Below, in pieces: positions 9,169-17,281 of a stretch of DNA of 64,000 nucleotides (positions within the stretch are counted from its first letter, which is position 1; each line of letters starts with the position of its first letter). Where the stretch lies: the NCBI GenBank assembly GCA_001769195.1, contig MEOK01000005.1, positions 1 through 64,000 of the forward strand, given 5' to 3'. The notes below the pieces were generated by a model. That model saw only the letters and a program-made list of their open reading frames with translations, did no database searches and had not been told where the DNA came from. Both the position numbers and the translations under genes were made by a program. Source of the stretch: Bacteroidetes bacterium GWF2_40_14. Its GTDB lineage: Bacteria; Bacteroidota; Bacteroidia; Bacteroidales; UBA932.

Positions 9169-10470
9169 ATGACGGATCAAGCTTTATACGACAAAGAGAT
9201 TGAATATATTTTCAAACAGTTTCCATCTTATCAGAAGGTTGGAAAGGTAGCATACAAGCCCGGGATTGAAACTATGAAGGAGTTTGACAAGGTTCTGGGC
9301 TATCCTCACAAAAAGTTTCTTTCTATTCATATTGCCGGAACAAACGGAAAAGGATCGGTATCGCATATGCTTGCAGCAGTATTGCAGAAGACGGGCGCAA
9401 AGGTGGGTTTGTACACATCGCCTCATCTTGCAGACTTCAGAGAGAGAATAAAGGTTAACGGAGAGATGATTGATAAGGATAGTGTACTGGATTTTCTTAC
9501 TACATGGAAGCCATATATGCTAGATAAAAAACCATCCTTCTTTGAAATAACCACTGCAATGGCGTTTGATTATTTTGCAAAACAGGGGGTGGATATAGCT
9601 GTCATTGAGACGGGACTTGGCGGCAGGCTGGATTCTACAAACGTTATAACACCTCTTCTGAGCATAATTACAAACATCGCTCTGGACCATTGCGAACATC
9701 TTGGATTTACTCTGGGTGAGATAGCAAGGGAGAAGGCCGGCATTATTAAGCCCGGTATTCCTGTAGTAGTGGGGGAGGCGCTTCCGTCTACAAAATACAT
9801 ATTTGAACAATTTGCCAGAGAAAACTCATCAAGGTTGGTTTTTGCCCAGGAGTCTCTTTTCAGGGAGATTCTGGCATCTGATTATGAACTTGACCTAAAG
9901 GGTGATTACCAGACACATAACATAAGAACCGTTCTCACTTCCCTTTCGCTGCTCTCGGAAAACAACAAGTTCATGAAGGTTGTGGAGCGGGGGTGGAGCG
10001 ACAGTAATATAAGGCTGGCGTTAAAGACTGCAGCAGCAACAACAGGGCTAAGGGGCAGATGGGAGTACCTTTCTCATGATCCTCCTGTTATATGTGATAC
10101 CGGTCATAATGCAAATGGTCTCAGGATTGTTTTTTCTCAGCTTCGCCGTCAAAAGGCAAACCGATTGTTTCTGATTCTCGGATTTGTTGCAGAGAAGGAT
10201 CTTGAGAAGATTCTTGGACTCTTTCCAAAACAGGCTTATTACTACTTTACTCAGGCAAAAATTGATAGGGCACTGGATGCAACTGCACTTGCAAAGAGAG
10301 CATTGTCGCAGGGATTCGAGGGAGAGATAAAAACGTCGGTTGAACAGGCGATAAAGGATTATAAGAATGTGTATAAGGATGGGGACCTGCTTTTTATTGG
10401 GGGGTCAACATTTATTGTTGCTGAGGCAATAGAATTTTTCGAAAAAAACAGGAATTTTTTTGCAAATTAA
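9169..10470 (+). CDS. folC: Bifunctional folylpolyglutamate synthase/dihydrofolate synthase
   Basis: The 433-aa Mur-ligase-type enzyme adds glutamate to dihydropteroate and to reduced folates. The P-loop GTNGKGSVSHML is near residue 60, followed by LYTSPHLADFRERI, the ETGLGGRLDSTN motif near 145 and the loop ITNIALDHCEHLG. The C-terminal domain carries CDTGHNANGL. Length and motif order are normal. The -33 box of the downstream tRNA promoter lies inside its last codons, so folC and tRNA-Val are transcribed at least partly separately. Confidence 0.96.
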   Translation: MTDQALYDKEIEYIFKQFPSYQKVGKVAYKPGIETMKEFDKVLGYPHKKFLSIHIAGTNGKGSVSHMLAAVLQKTGAKVGLYTSPHLADFRERIKVNGEMIDKDSVLDFLTTWKPYMLDKKPSFFEITTAMAFDYFAKQGVDIAVIETGLGGRLDSTNVITPLLSIITNIALDHCEHLGFTLGEIAREKAGIIKPGIPVVVGEALPSTKYIFEQFARENSSRLVFAQESLFREILASDYELDLKGDYQTHNIRTVLTSLSLLSENNKFMKVVERGWSDSNIRLALKTAAATTGLRGRWEYLSHDPPVICDTGHNANGLRIVFSQLRRQKANRLFLILGFVAEKDLEKILGLFPKQAYYYFTQAKIDRALDATALAKRALSQGFEGEIKTSVEQAIKDYKNVYKDGDLLFIGGSTFIVAEAIEFFEKNRNFFAN

Positions 10471-10489
10471 AAAATTGCGAATATCTTTG
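10459..10489 (+). promoter_or_regulatory. Bacteroidota promoter of tRNA-Val
   Basis: TTTG at 10459-10462 and TATCTTTG at 10482-10489 are separated by 19 bp, a perfect match to the phylum's -33/-7 consensus (TTTG-N19-21-TAnnTTTG). Transcription should begin near 10496, ahead of the tRNA. Confidence 0.8.
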
Positions 10490-10521
10490 CACTTCCAATC
10501 GAAAAGAACGGGGCCTCAAAA

Positions 10522-10596
10522 GGGAGCATAGCTCAGTTGGTTTAGAGCATCTGCCTTACAAGCAGAGGGTCGGGGGTTCGACTCCCTCTACTCCCA
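10522..10596 (+). tRNA. tRNA-Val (anticodon TAC)
   Basis: A full cloverleaf is present: acceptor GGGAGCA/TACTCCC with one C-A mismatch, D stem GCTC/GAGC, anticodon stem TCTGC/GCAGA with loop CTTACAA (anticodon TAC), and T arm GGGGG-TTCGACT-CCCTC. CA is partly encoded after the discriminator. A bidirectional terminator follows after 7 bases. Confidence 0.95.
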
Positions 10597-10603
10597 CAAA
10601 AAA

Positions 10604-10632
10604 AGCGGTTACTGAATTGTAGCCGCTTTTTT
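10604..10632. terminator. Bidirectional intrinsic terminator
   Basis: AGCGGTTAC (10604-10612) pairs with GTAGCCGCT (10619-10627) and is flanked by an A-run on the left and a T-run on the right. It ends the tRNA-Val transcript on plus and, overlapping the last codon and stop of the YceI gene, the YceI/porin operon on minus. Confidence 0.85.
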
Positions 10633-11226
10633 GCATATAAGATGAAACCGTATATCTATCCACTCGCTCACCTTTATGATTCCCATCAAGGTGACGGGTG
10701 GTTCCAGTCCGAAATCGCGGATGCTTAGTCTTAAATTTCCGTCGGCATAATATGTGTCGCCATCTCTGCACCATGTAAGCGGAATACAGTACTGTCTCTT
10801 TACTCCGGCAATTGTGATGCTCCCGTATGAATTTGCAGATACATCAATATCAGAAAATTCTGTTTTTTCATTATCGGGTTGTAATTCCAGAGAATTAAGC
10901 TGGACATGCATTTTAGGATAAATATCAGATTTTATCAGTTTTAAGAAATCCCTTAAGGCCATTTTATTACCTGATGTAAAGTTCTTTACTTCAATTGAGA
11001 GGTTGTTCTGACTGATATTTATTCGATTTTGATTACGGGTTGTTGTAAGAGAAAATAAATTTCCCGGAATATGTTCTCCTTTCAGAAGCAGATCAAACGA
11101 AAGCAGATTTGATGTTCCATGTATGGTAAGGAAACTGCTTTTTTGAATTGCGAATGATACTGCTGTCTGCGAAAACGATTTGACAAACACCAACATCAGG
11201 AGTAATATTCCGGAAAATAATTTCAT
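10609..11226 (-). CDS. YceI family protein, exported (second copy in operon)
   Basis: The 205-aa protein has a signal peptide (about residues 1-19, cleavage after SFS) and a divergent YceI-like beta-barrel lipocalin fold: FAIQKSSFLTIHGTSN at the start and PPVTLMGIIKVSEWIDIRF at the end. YceI proteins bind polyisoprenoid or similar amphiphilic lipids in the periplasm. It is the last gene of the Rrf2-YceI-porin-YceI operon, 8 bases after the porin gene. It is weaker in the family consensus than the first copy, so its ligand may differ. Confidence 0.7.
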   Translation of the reverse strand: MKLFSGILLLMLVFVKSFSQTAVSFAIQKSSFLTIHGTSNLLSFDLLLKGEHIPGNLFSLTTTRNQNRINISQNNLSIEVKNFTSGNKMALRDFLKLIKSDIYPKMHVQLNSLELQPDNEKTEFSDIDVSANSYGSITIAGVKRQYCIPLTWCRDGDTYYADGNLRLSIRDFGLEPPVTLMGIIKVSEWIDIRFHLICKKAATIQ

Positions 11227-11234
11227 TTTTTTAA

Positions 11235-12521
11235 TTAAAAGCCTACTACTGCTTCAAGTACGAATCCGTTGAACTTTGCACCGTTACGTATGTCTGACGA
11301 AAGAAATCCGGTGTAGTTCTGGTTTACGTATTCTAATTTAGCCATAATATTTTTAGTAACAAACCAACCACCACTGAAGGCCAACCTTTCAAGGTCCACA
11401 TCTGCTCCATTTATATTGCTTGACACTGTATTGTAGCGACCACCCAACCAGAAATTTTCTGTTTTTCCAAATCTGTAAACAAGGTCAGTGGCAAATTGAT
11501 TTGCAGTACGTTCTGCTTGTTCTGTACGATTACGTCCCTTTGAGGTTTCAAGTGTGGTAAACCATTCAAGACCTCCCACTTTAACAAATGCATTGCCCAT
11601 TAACGAGCCAACTTTGTCTGAGAAGCCAGGGTTAAAACGTCCGGAGAATGCCGCACCAGTGGAGATTGCATTTTCAATCACTCCAAAATAGTGAGAGCCA
11701 CTACGGTCGCCGCCATATAGTGTGTTACTGATAGAGCCGGCTGTATAATATCCTGAACCTGTTATACGTAAGCGGATTTTGTCGTTTAGTTGTTTATCAA
11801 AACCAATCTTGCCTATTATTGCAGGATGATGCTTTCCGTCACTTGCACCTGCAACAGGAGTCGCTTCTGCTATGTCACCTTTTATCTTGCCGTTTGTTAT
11901 AGCTGCAACAGCAAGAAAGCCTTTGTGTTGTACATCAATTTCTGCTCCTATCTCGGTAGCAAAGCCATCCATGATGTAATTCTCAACAAATGGATTGTAT
12001 ATTGAATTCCCATTGTCTGACCTGCGGAAGTGGGCGTCACCGTAGTTAATTTCCATATGTCCAACCTTGATGGTTGTGTATTTCATAACCTTGTCAAGAA
12101 TGCCGCTCTTTATGAATGGTATTTTGTCAAACTGAATGAATCCGCCTTTAACCCAGGTCTCATTATGGTGACGAGATGATAGGTAAAGTGTCATGTTTAA
12201 AGTCACACCTTCGCCCAGTAATACGTCCAGATAAAGGTTTGCATTAGCAGTATTAAATCCCGGAACAATAGCCACTAGCTTGTTCTGGTCCACAACAGGA
12301 GTTCCTCCCATCTTTGGATCGGCGGTGTTGCTTTGAGACAGTGTCTGGAATGATTGAGTGAAACTGCCGCCTATTTTAAGCTTTAGCTTGTCAAATGCAG
12401 CAGGGTCTACTTTTGCCGGTTCAAAGACATTTAATCCGGATTTGTCATAGGGACGAATCTGTCCGAAGGTGATGCTGGAAATAAAGAGAAATGCAATAAC
12501 TGCGATAATTGTCTTGTTCAT
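11235..12521 (-). CDS. Outer-membrane porin-like beta-barrel protein
   Basis: The 428-aa protein has a signal peptide (residues 1-20, ITFGQ) and then alternating amphipathic strands ending in the aromatic VLEAVVGF, a typical C-terminal outer-membrane barrel signal. The pattern (NLYLDVLLGEGVTLNMTLYLSSRHH, split around residues 96-118, and FWLGGRYN) resembles Bacteroidota porins of the phosphate-selective OprP/O type. Substrate cannot be read from sequence. It is sandwiched between two YceI genes under an Rrf2 regulator, which suggests an envelope stress or respiration-linked role. Confidence 0.75.
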   Translation of the reverse strand: MNKTIIAVIAFLFISSITFGQIRPYDKSGLNVFEPAKVDPAAFDKLKLKIGGSFTQSFQTLSQSNTADPKMGGTPVVDQNKLVAIVPGFNTANANLYLDVLLGEGVTLNMTLYLSSRHHNETWVKGGFIQFDKIPFIKSGILDKVMKYTTIKVGHMEINYGDAHFRRSDNGNSIYNPFVENYIMDGFATEIGAEIDVQHKGFLAVAAITNGKIKGDIAEATPVAGASDGKHHPAIIGKIGFDKQLNDKIRLRITGSGYYTAGSISNTLYGGDRSGSHYFGVIENAISTGAAFSGRFNPGFSDKVGSLMGNAFVKVGGLEWFTTLETSKGRNRTEQAERTANQFATDLVYRFGKTENFWLGGRYNTVSSNINGADVDLERLAFSGGWFVTKNIMAKLEYVNQNYTGFLSSDIRNGAKFNGFVLEAVVGF

Positions 12522-12568
12522 GTTAAGTTGTTATTAGTAATTAATTTATTTGTCTGTTAATTATATTT

Positions 12569-13180
12569 TTAGTTAAGTGACGCCAGGCTCTGTGCCGATA
12601 TTGTAACGTTGAATGAAATTGTGACAGCATCGCCTGTCTTTAACAAGCCAAACATTGCAGTAGGCGTCTTCATTTTGAAATCGGATAACTTTAAAGGAAT
12701 CGTACCTTTAAGCTGATAACCCCCGCCGCCTGTCTTCTTTCCTGATGATTTAAAGCTAATTGGTTTGGTAAAACCGGCTACAGTAAGATTACCGGTTAAC
12801 GTCACCTGAACGTTACCATCGTCACTTATAACTGGTGTTGCAGGTTCTGTAAGTTGAAACAGTATGGTTGGATTTTTGTCTGCATTAATTGTTTCATAGG
12901 TCTTCTTGTCCATAAGCTTGTCTCCGCTTTTCATTGCCTTTACAGGAATTTTTACGGTAAGCGTCTGAATCTGTTTTGAACTGTTTAATGCAAATTCTCC
13001 TGTTAACTGTTCAATTTTGGTATCCCAGTCATGCAGGTTTGAAGTTCCATTAATGATAACACTTGATGTGAACGAACTTGCTTTTTCACTCTGGGCCTGT
13101 ATTAAATTAAAGTTCAGCATTAATGAACTCACAAAAAGTATCATTAGAAAATTAGATAATCTTGCCTTAATCATTTTCAT
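12569..13180 (-). CDS. YceI family protein, exported (first copy in operon)
   Basis: The 203-aa product begins with a hydrophobic signal segment (residues 9-29, ending IQAQS) and has clear YceI features: SVIINGTSNLHDWDTK near 40-55, LTGNLTVAGFTKPISF in the middle and a C-terminal FGLLKTGDAVTISFNV. It should be a periplasmic lipocalin-like lipid carrier. It sits 50 bp downstream of the Rrf2 gene and 47 bp upstream of the porin, all on minus, so regulation by that Rrf2 protein is likely. Confidence 0.85.
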   Translation of the reverse strand: MKMIKARLSNFLMILFVSSLMLNFNLIQAQSEKASSFTSSVIINGTSNLHDWDTKIEQLTGEFALNSSKQIQTLTVKIPVKAMKSGDKLMDKKTYETINADKNPTILFQLTEPATPVISDDGNVQVTLTGNLTVAGFTKPISFKSSGKKTGGGGYQLKGTIPLKLSDFKMKTPTAMFGLLKTGDAVTISFNVTISAQSLASLN

Positions 13181-13230
13181 TGTATCAATTTGGTTTAATT
13201 ATTTGATTTAATTATTTGGTTTATTTAGTA

Positions 13231-13635
13231 TTATGCTTTTCTTTCAACTATTTGGGCCAGGGTTTTATTAAGCAGCATAGCTTCGAAACCCTTTTTCATT
13301 TCAATCCAGTAGTCCCTTCCCGGGCAATCCTCGGAGCGGTCACAGAACTTTTTATTACAGATGCAGTCTACAAATGTTATTTGCTCAAAGGCTGTGTATA
13401 TATCAAGTATCGTTATCTCCTCGGCTGCTCTGGATAACTTGTATCCACTCCCTTTTCCTTTGGAATTTGTAATTAATCCTTTAAGTTTTAATGACAGAAT
13501 TATGCTGTCCAGATACTTCAACGATATGCTCTGGTTTTTTGCAATGTCTTTTTGCAAAACCCCATTTACATCATTTGCTGAGGCAATTTCTATCATTGTC
13601 CTAAGTCCGTAACGTATTTTTGAATTTATTTTCAT
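13231..13635 (-). CDS. Rrf2 family transcriptional regulator, probably Fe-S
   Basis: At 134 aa it has normal Rrf2 length. The winged helix lies at residues 1-60 (YGLRTMIEIAS, QKDIAKNQSISLKYLDSII, KGLITNSKGKGSGYKL). A Cys cluster follows: C-x-C-x4-C-x5-C in DCICNKKFCDRSEDC near residues 90-104, similar to IscR/NsrR ligands, so it may sense iron-sulphur state or NO. It heads the YceI/porin operon. A palindrome and a -7 box just upstream suggest autoregulation. Which signal it reads cannot be told. Confidence 0.88.
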   Translation of the reverse strand: MKINSKIRYGLRTMIEIASANDVNGVLQKDIAKNQSISLKYLDSIILSLKLKGLITNSKGKGSGYKLSRAAEEITILDIYTAFEQITFVDCICNKKFCDRSEDCPGRDYWIEMKKGFEAMLLNKTLAQIVERKA

Positions 13636-13657
13636 AACCTTTAGTTTATTGTCGGTG

Positions 13658-13698
13658 CAAAGATATAAAAAATATTAATCCTATAACATTAGTAGGAT
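13658..13698 (-). promoter_or_regulatory. Rrf2 operon promoter with putative operator
   Basis: TATCTTTG on minus (plus 13658-13665) is a perfect -7 box 23 bp ahead of the Rrf2 ATG. Upstream, ATCCTA (13678-13683) and TAGGAT (13693-13698) form an inverted repeat with 9-bp spacer over the -33 region, where a repressor would block transcription. Operator function is an inference. Confidence 0.55.
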
Positions 13699-13709
13699 AA
13701 AAAAGTTTA

Positions 13710-13758
13710 TTGCCTAATGCCTATTGCCTAATGCCTAATGCCTATTGCCTAATGCCTA
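13710..13758. repeat. Seven tandem copies of a heptamer WTGCCTA
   Basis: Seven perfect 7-bp units alternate TTGCCTA and ATGCCTA (order T,A,T,A,A,T,A). They occupy the divergent gap between the Rrf2 operon and the S9 peptidase gene. Such a microsatellite could vary in copy number by slippage and shift promoter spacing. Confidence 0.85.
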
Positions 13759-13811
13759 TTAAACCTAACGCATCTCGGTAAGTCTAATAAAAACTATCCA
13801 ATACCCCAAAA

Positions 13812-16394
13812 ATGAAAAAAATACTATTTGTTACCATTCTGTTATTCTCGATCAATGCTGTAAATGCTCAGAAAAAATCTTTAGATGAATCTGTTTATGA
13901 TAAATGGATGACCGTTGAAAAATTCGTGATTTCTGATGATGCAGGCTGGACCTTTACAGAATACAAAAACTTCACTGATAAGTCGGTACTTGATATAAAA
14001 ATTAAGAAAGTTCCTTTCAGAGTAAGCATAAAGGGCGGTTCAGGTGTACAGCTGTTCAACAATCAGATGTCAGCTTTTTTTTATAAGAAGGACACTCTTT
14101 ATACAATCCAGAGAAAGACCGGTAAAATTGATTCAATAGGCATTTATAAAAATCCGGAAACCAAAGATGACTCTCCATACTTAACCTTTAAAAAGGGGAA
14201 GACCTTATTTATAAGAGGAACAGACATGACAAGAACAGACTCTGTGGGTTTAGTTGCCAAAAGCATGTTTATTACTCATGAACGTATTGCTGTGTTACAA
14301 AACGAAAACGGAAGAAGCTCTTTAATTGTTATGGATTTAAAAGGGAAAAATGGATATAAAGCTGATACTGTATATAGGACTGATAAATATATAGCAGATT
14401 TCTCGGGGAGTAAAAGCGGGAACTCTCTAGTTTTCTTCCAGAGTAAGGATACTCTGTTCAATGATACAGAAACAGTATTACTAGACTTAAAAAGTAAGGA
14501 ATACAAGATTCTGACGCTTAATAAAGATTTGCTGCCTGCAAATATGGAATTCAATGTTAAAAAGGGGATTACATTCTCATCTTCTGATAAATATTTAAAG
14601 TTTGACATTTCTCCATGGAAACCGAAAGAGGCAAAATCTAAAGTAAAAGCTAAAGCACCCAAAAACGCATACGAATTTGAGCTCTGGAGATGGAACGACA
14701 CTCTGTTACCAATTCAAAAGGATAATAGTACTAAAGTTTTCGAGAACAGCCAACGATGCTCATTTTATCCGGAAAGCGGACAATTCGTTCGACTCACTCA
14801 AGGTTATGGTGTTTTTTTGCAACCCGACGACAACTCTCCGTATGGGTTTGAATTTAACGACAAGCCATACATGTACAACTCTTCATGGGAAGATCCTACA
14901 CCAAAGGACCTACATTGTGTGAATGCATTGACTGGCGAGAGAAAACTACTTATTAAAGGTTTTTTTGGCGCATTTGCCCTTTCACCATCTACTCCGCAGA
15001 TCTTTACTTACAATCCTATAGAAGAGGGTTGGTATGTCACAGATTTGAATACAATGAATAAAACCCTGATATCATCGAAACTACCATATCCTGTTAAGGA
15101 ACAGGATTTTGACAAGCCACAACCAGCAGGTGCATATGGACAGGCCGGTATGACTTTAGATATGAAATATTTTATTGTTTATGACCAGTTTGACGTGTGG
15201 GCACTGCCTGTTTCCGGAGTAGGAGAACCATTTTGTATTACAAATGGTTTTGGAAGAAGGAACAATATAAGGTTCAAAGTACTTAAATTGACAGAAAGGG
15301 GAGAGAAAACAATTGGTGTCGACCTTAAATCAGAAATTTTGCTTGAAGCTGTAAATAAAAACAACATGAATTCCGGTTTTTACAAGGTTAAAAGTGGTAA
15401 CGATCCTGTTAAACTTATTGAAAATGAGTATAAATATTCATTTGTAAAACAGCTTGGAAAAGACAAATACATCATCAAGAGAGAGAGCTTCAAGGAGGCT
15501 CCCGATTACTGGCTCACAAACAAAAACTTCCAGCTCTCCGAGAGGTTGACAGATATGAACGATCAGCTGAAGGATTATAAAGTAGGCGATTCAAAAGTTA
15601 TAAGGTGGAACGATAAAACCGGTATGCAACAGGCAGGTGTTCTTTACACCCCTGAAGGTTATGATTCCACCAAAAAATACCCTGTGATAGTCTATTTTTA
15701 TGAAACGATGAGTCAGAATGCATTTGTATTTTATCCCCCGGCACCTACTACATCTACAATAAATCCTGTGATGTTTGTAAGCAGAGGGTACGTAGTATTC
15801 ATGCCGGACATTACTTATGAGATTGGTTGGCCGGGAAAAAGTTGTGTGAATACTGTAATAGACGGAACCAGACATTTGATAAATACCGGAATTGCCGACC
15901 CTGAAAAGATAGGTGTTGAGGGTCACAGCTGGGGCGGATATCAGGTTGCATTTCTTATAACTCAGACAGATCTGTTTACATGTGCTTGTTCTGAGGCTGC
16001 AGTGGCAAACATGACATCTGCATATACAGGAATAAGAGCAGGTGCAGGAAAACCAAGAATGTTCATGTACGAGTCATCACAAAGCAGGATAGGGGGGACA
16101 CTTTGGGACAAGCAGGAGAATTACATAAAGAATTCTCCTGTATTTTATCTTGATAAAGTAACCACTCCTCTTCTTTCCAGACATAGCGACGGAGACGAAG
16201 CAGTTCCTTATTCTCAGGGTATAGAGTTGTTCCTTGGTCTTAAGAGACTCGGCAAGGAGGTTTGGATGTTCAACTACAAAGGAGACGGACACAATATCAA
16301 AAAGAGAGAGATAGCCGTAGACTGGTCACGAAGGATGGATGAGTATTTTGACTATTATCTTATGGATAAACAAAAGCCGAAGTGGATGAATTAA
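13812..16394 (+). CDS. S9 family serine peptidase (prolyl oligopeptidase-like), exported
   Basis: The 860-aa protein has a signal peptide (residues 1-19, AVNAQ), a long beta-propeller-like region and a C-terminal alpha/beta-hydrolase domain. The nucleophile elbow GHSWGGYQ lies near residue 705, SDGDEAVPY supplies the Asp and GDGHNIKKRE the His. It should cleave peptides in the periplasm. The last four bases overlap the convergent esterase gene. Confidence 0.9.
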   Translation: MKKILFVTILLFSINAVNAQKKSLDESVYDKWMTVEKFVISDDAGWTFTEYKNFTDKSVLDIKIKKVPFRVSIKGGSGVQLFNNQMSAFFYKKDTLYTIQRKTGKIDSIGIYKNPETKDDSPYLTFKKGKTLFIRGTDMTRTDSVGLVAKSMFITHERIAVLQNENGRSSLIVMDLKGKNGYKADTVYRTDKYIADFSGSKSGNSLVFFQSKDTLFNDTETVLLDLKSKEYKILTLNKDLLPANMEFNVKKGITFSSSDKYLKFDISPWKPKEAKSKVKAKAPKNAYEFELWRWNDTLLPIQKDNSTKVFENSQRCSFYPESGQFVRLTQGYGVFLQPDDNSPYGFEFNDKPYMYNSSWEDPTPKDLHCVNALTGERKLLIKGFFGAFALSPSTPQIFTYNPIEEGWYVTDLNTMNKTLISSKLPYPVKEQDFDKPQPAGAYGQAGMTLDMKYFIVYDQFDVWALPVSGVGEPFCITNGFGRRNNIRFKVLKLTERGEKTIGVDLKSEILLEAVNKNNMNSGFYKVKSGNDPVKLIENEYKYSFVKQLGKDKYIIKRESFKEAPDYWLTNKNFQLSERLTDMNDQLKDYKVGDSKVIRWNDKTGMQQAGVLYTPEGYDSTKKYPVIVYFYETMSQNAFVFYPPAPTTSTINPVMFVSRGYVVFMPDITYEIGWPGKSCVNTVIDGTRHLINTGIADPEKIGVEGHSWGGYQVAFLITQTDLFTCACSEAAVANMTSAYTGIRAGAGKPRMFMYESSQSRIGGTLWDKQENYIKNSPVFYLDKVTTPLLSRHSDGDEAVPYSQGIELFLGLKRLGKEVWMFNYKGDGHNIKKREIAVDWSRRMDEYFDYYLMDKQKPKWMN

Positions 16395-17230
16395 TACCCT
16401 ATCCCCTCATTGCGGACTATGCGTGAAAACATGTAAAGGTGAAGGTCCAGTGAATATATCCAGTATTTCCATGAATGAACTCCCGGGCTTAGAATCAGAA
16501 TATTTGGAATTTTAAGCTCATCGCAGCGTTTTGTAAAATCTGTGGCACTTTTAGCCAGCCCGTCCTGGGCTCCGCAAGTGATAAGCATGATTTTATCAGT
16601 ACCTTTTATAGATTCAAGACGGTTTAACGCCGAAGCATTTATGAAGCTGGGTGCATCATCTGCATAAGGGCCCAGTACCTCTGTTATCTGACTGCTTTTA
16701 AGTCTGGTATCCATAAGGTTGAGTACCCCTGACATGCTTCCTGCTGCGCGAAACCTTTTTATGTCATCAAGAAAGATGTTAATAGCTCCGTGTCCACCCA
16801 TGCTTAGGCCGGTAATGAAGGTTTTTTCCGGATCCAGCTTGTAATCCTTTGCCATCATGGGATATAGCTCTTGATCAAAAAATGTTCGCCATTGCATTTT
16901 CGCAGTGTCTACATTATTCAGGTACCATCCATTATAAAATCCGTCTGGTGTAATAATTATAAAACCATATTTATCGCTGAAAGACTGTATATCAGTCTTG
17001 TCACTCCAGTTTCTCCAGCAGCCGCTCCAACCATGAAGAAGGTATAGTGCAGGGGTTGTCTCCTTGGAATTTTCACTCCACCCGTTTGGAGTAAAAACCA
17101 GAATAGTGTCGGTTGTTTTTAAATTTTTTGAATCAATTACATATTTTTTTTGTCCATAAACCAGATTCACTGCAAGAAGCAGCATGACGGTATACATTAT
17201 TCTTGATTTAACTGGCTGATCCTTTTTCAT
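16391..17230 (-). CDS. Exported esterase (alpha/beta hydrolase, esterase D/feruloyl type)
   Basis: I place the start at ATG 17230 (MKKDQPVKSRIMY), since this gives a proper signal peptide ending NLVYGQ and avoids an implausible 53-residue extension that runs through the divergent pgpH promoter. The 279-aa protein shows LYLLHGWSG (oxyanion region), TGLSMGGHGA with the nucleophile Ser, and a C-terminal SPGVHSWKYW with the His. The family (Esterase, PF00756) hydrolyses acyl esters such as feruloyl or acetyl esters. Stop codons of this gene and the S9 peptidase overlap. Confidence 0.88.
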   Translation of the reverse strand: MKKDQPVKSRIMYTVMLLLAVNLVYGQKKYVIDSKNLKTTDTILVFTPNGWSENSKETTPALYLLHGWSGCWRNWSDKTDIQSFSDKYGFIIITPDGFYNGWYLNNVDTAKMQWRTFFDQELYPMMAKDYKLDPEKTFITGLSMGGHGAINIFLDDIKRFRAAGSMSGVLNLMDTRLKSSQITEVLGPYADDAPSFINASALNRLESIKGTDKIMLITCGAQDGLAKSATDFTKRCDELKIPNILILSPGVHSWKYWIYSLDLHLYMFSRIVRNEGIGY

Positions 17231-17257
17231 AAACAGATGTTTTATATAAATTTTTAT

Positions 17258-17276
17258 CAAAAATAGCTTATTTTTG
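17258..17276. promoter_or_regulatory. Divergent -7 boxes for esterase and pgpH-like gene
   Basis: TATTTTTG occurs on minus at 17258-17265 and on plus at 17269-17276, both exact TAnnTTTG boxes. The plus box would put the start of transcription almost at the ATG at 17282, so that mRNA may be nearly leaderless. No good -33 boxes were found. Confidence 0.4.
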
Positions 17277-17281
17277 TCATT

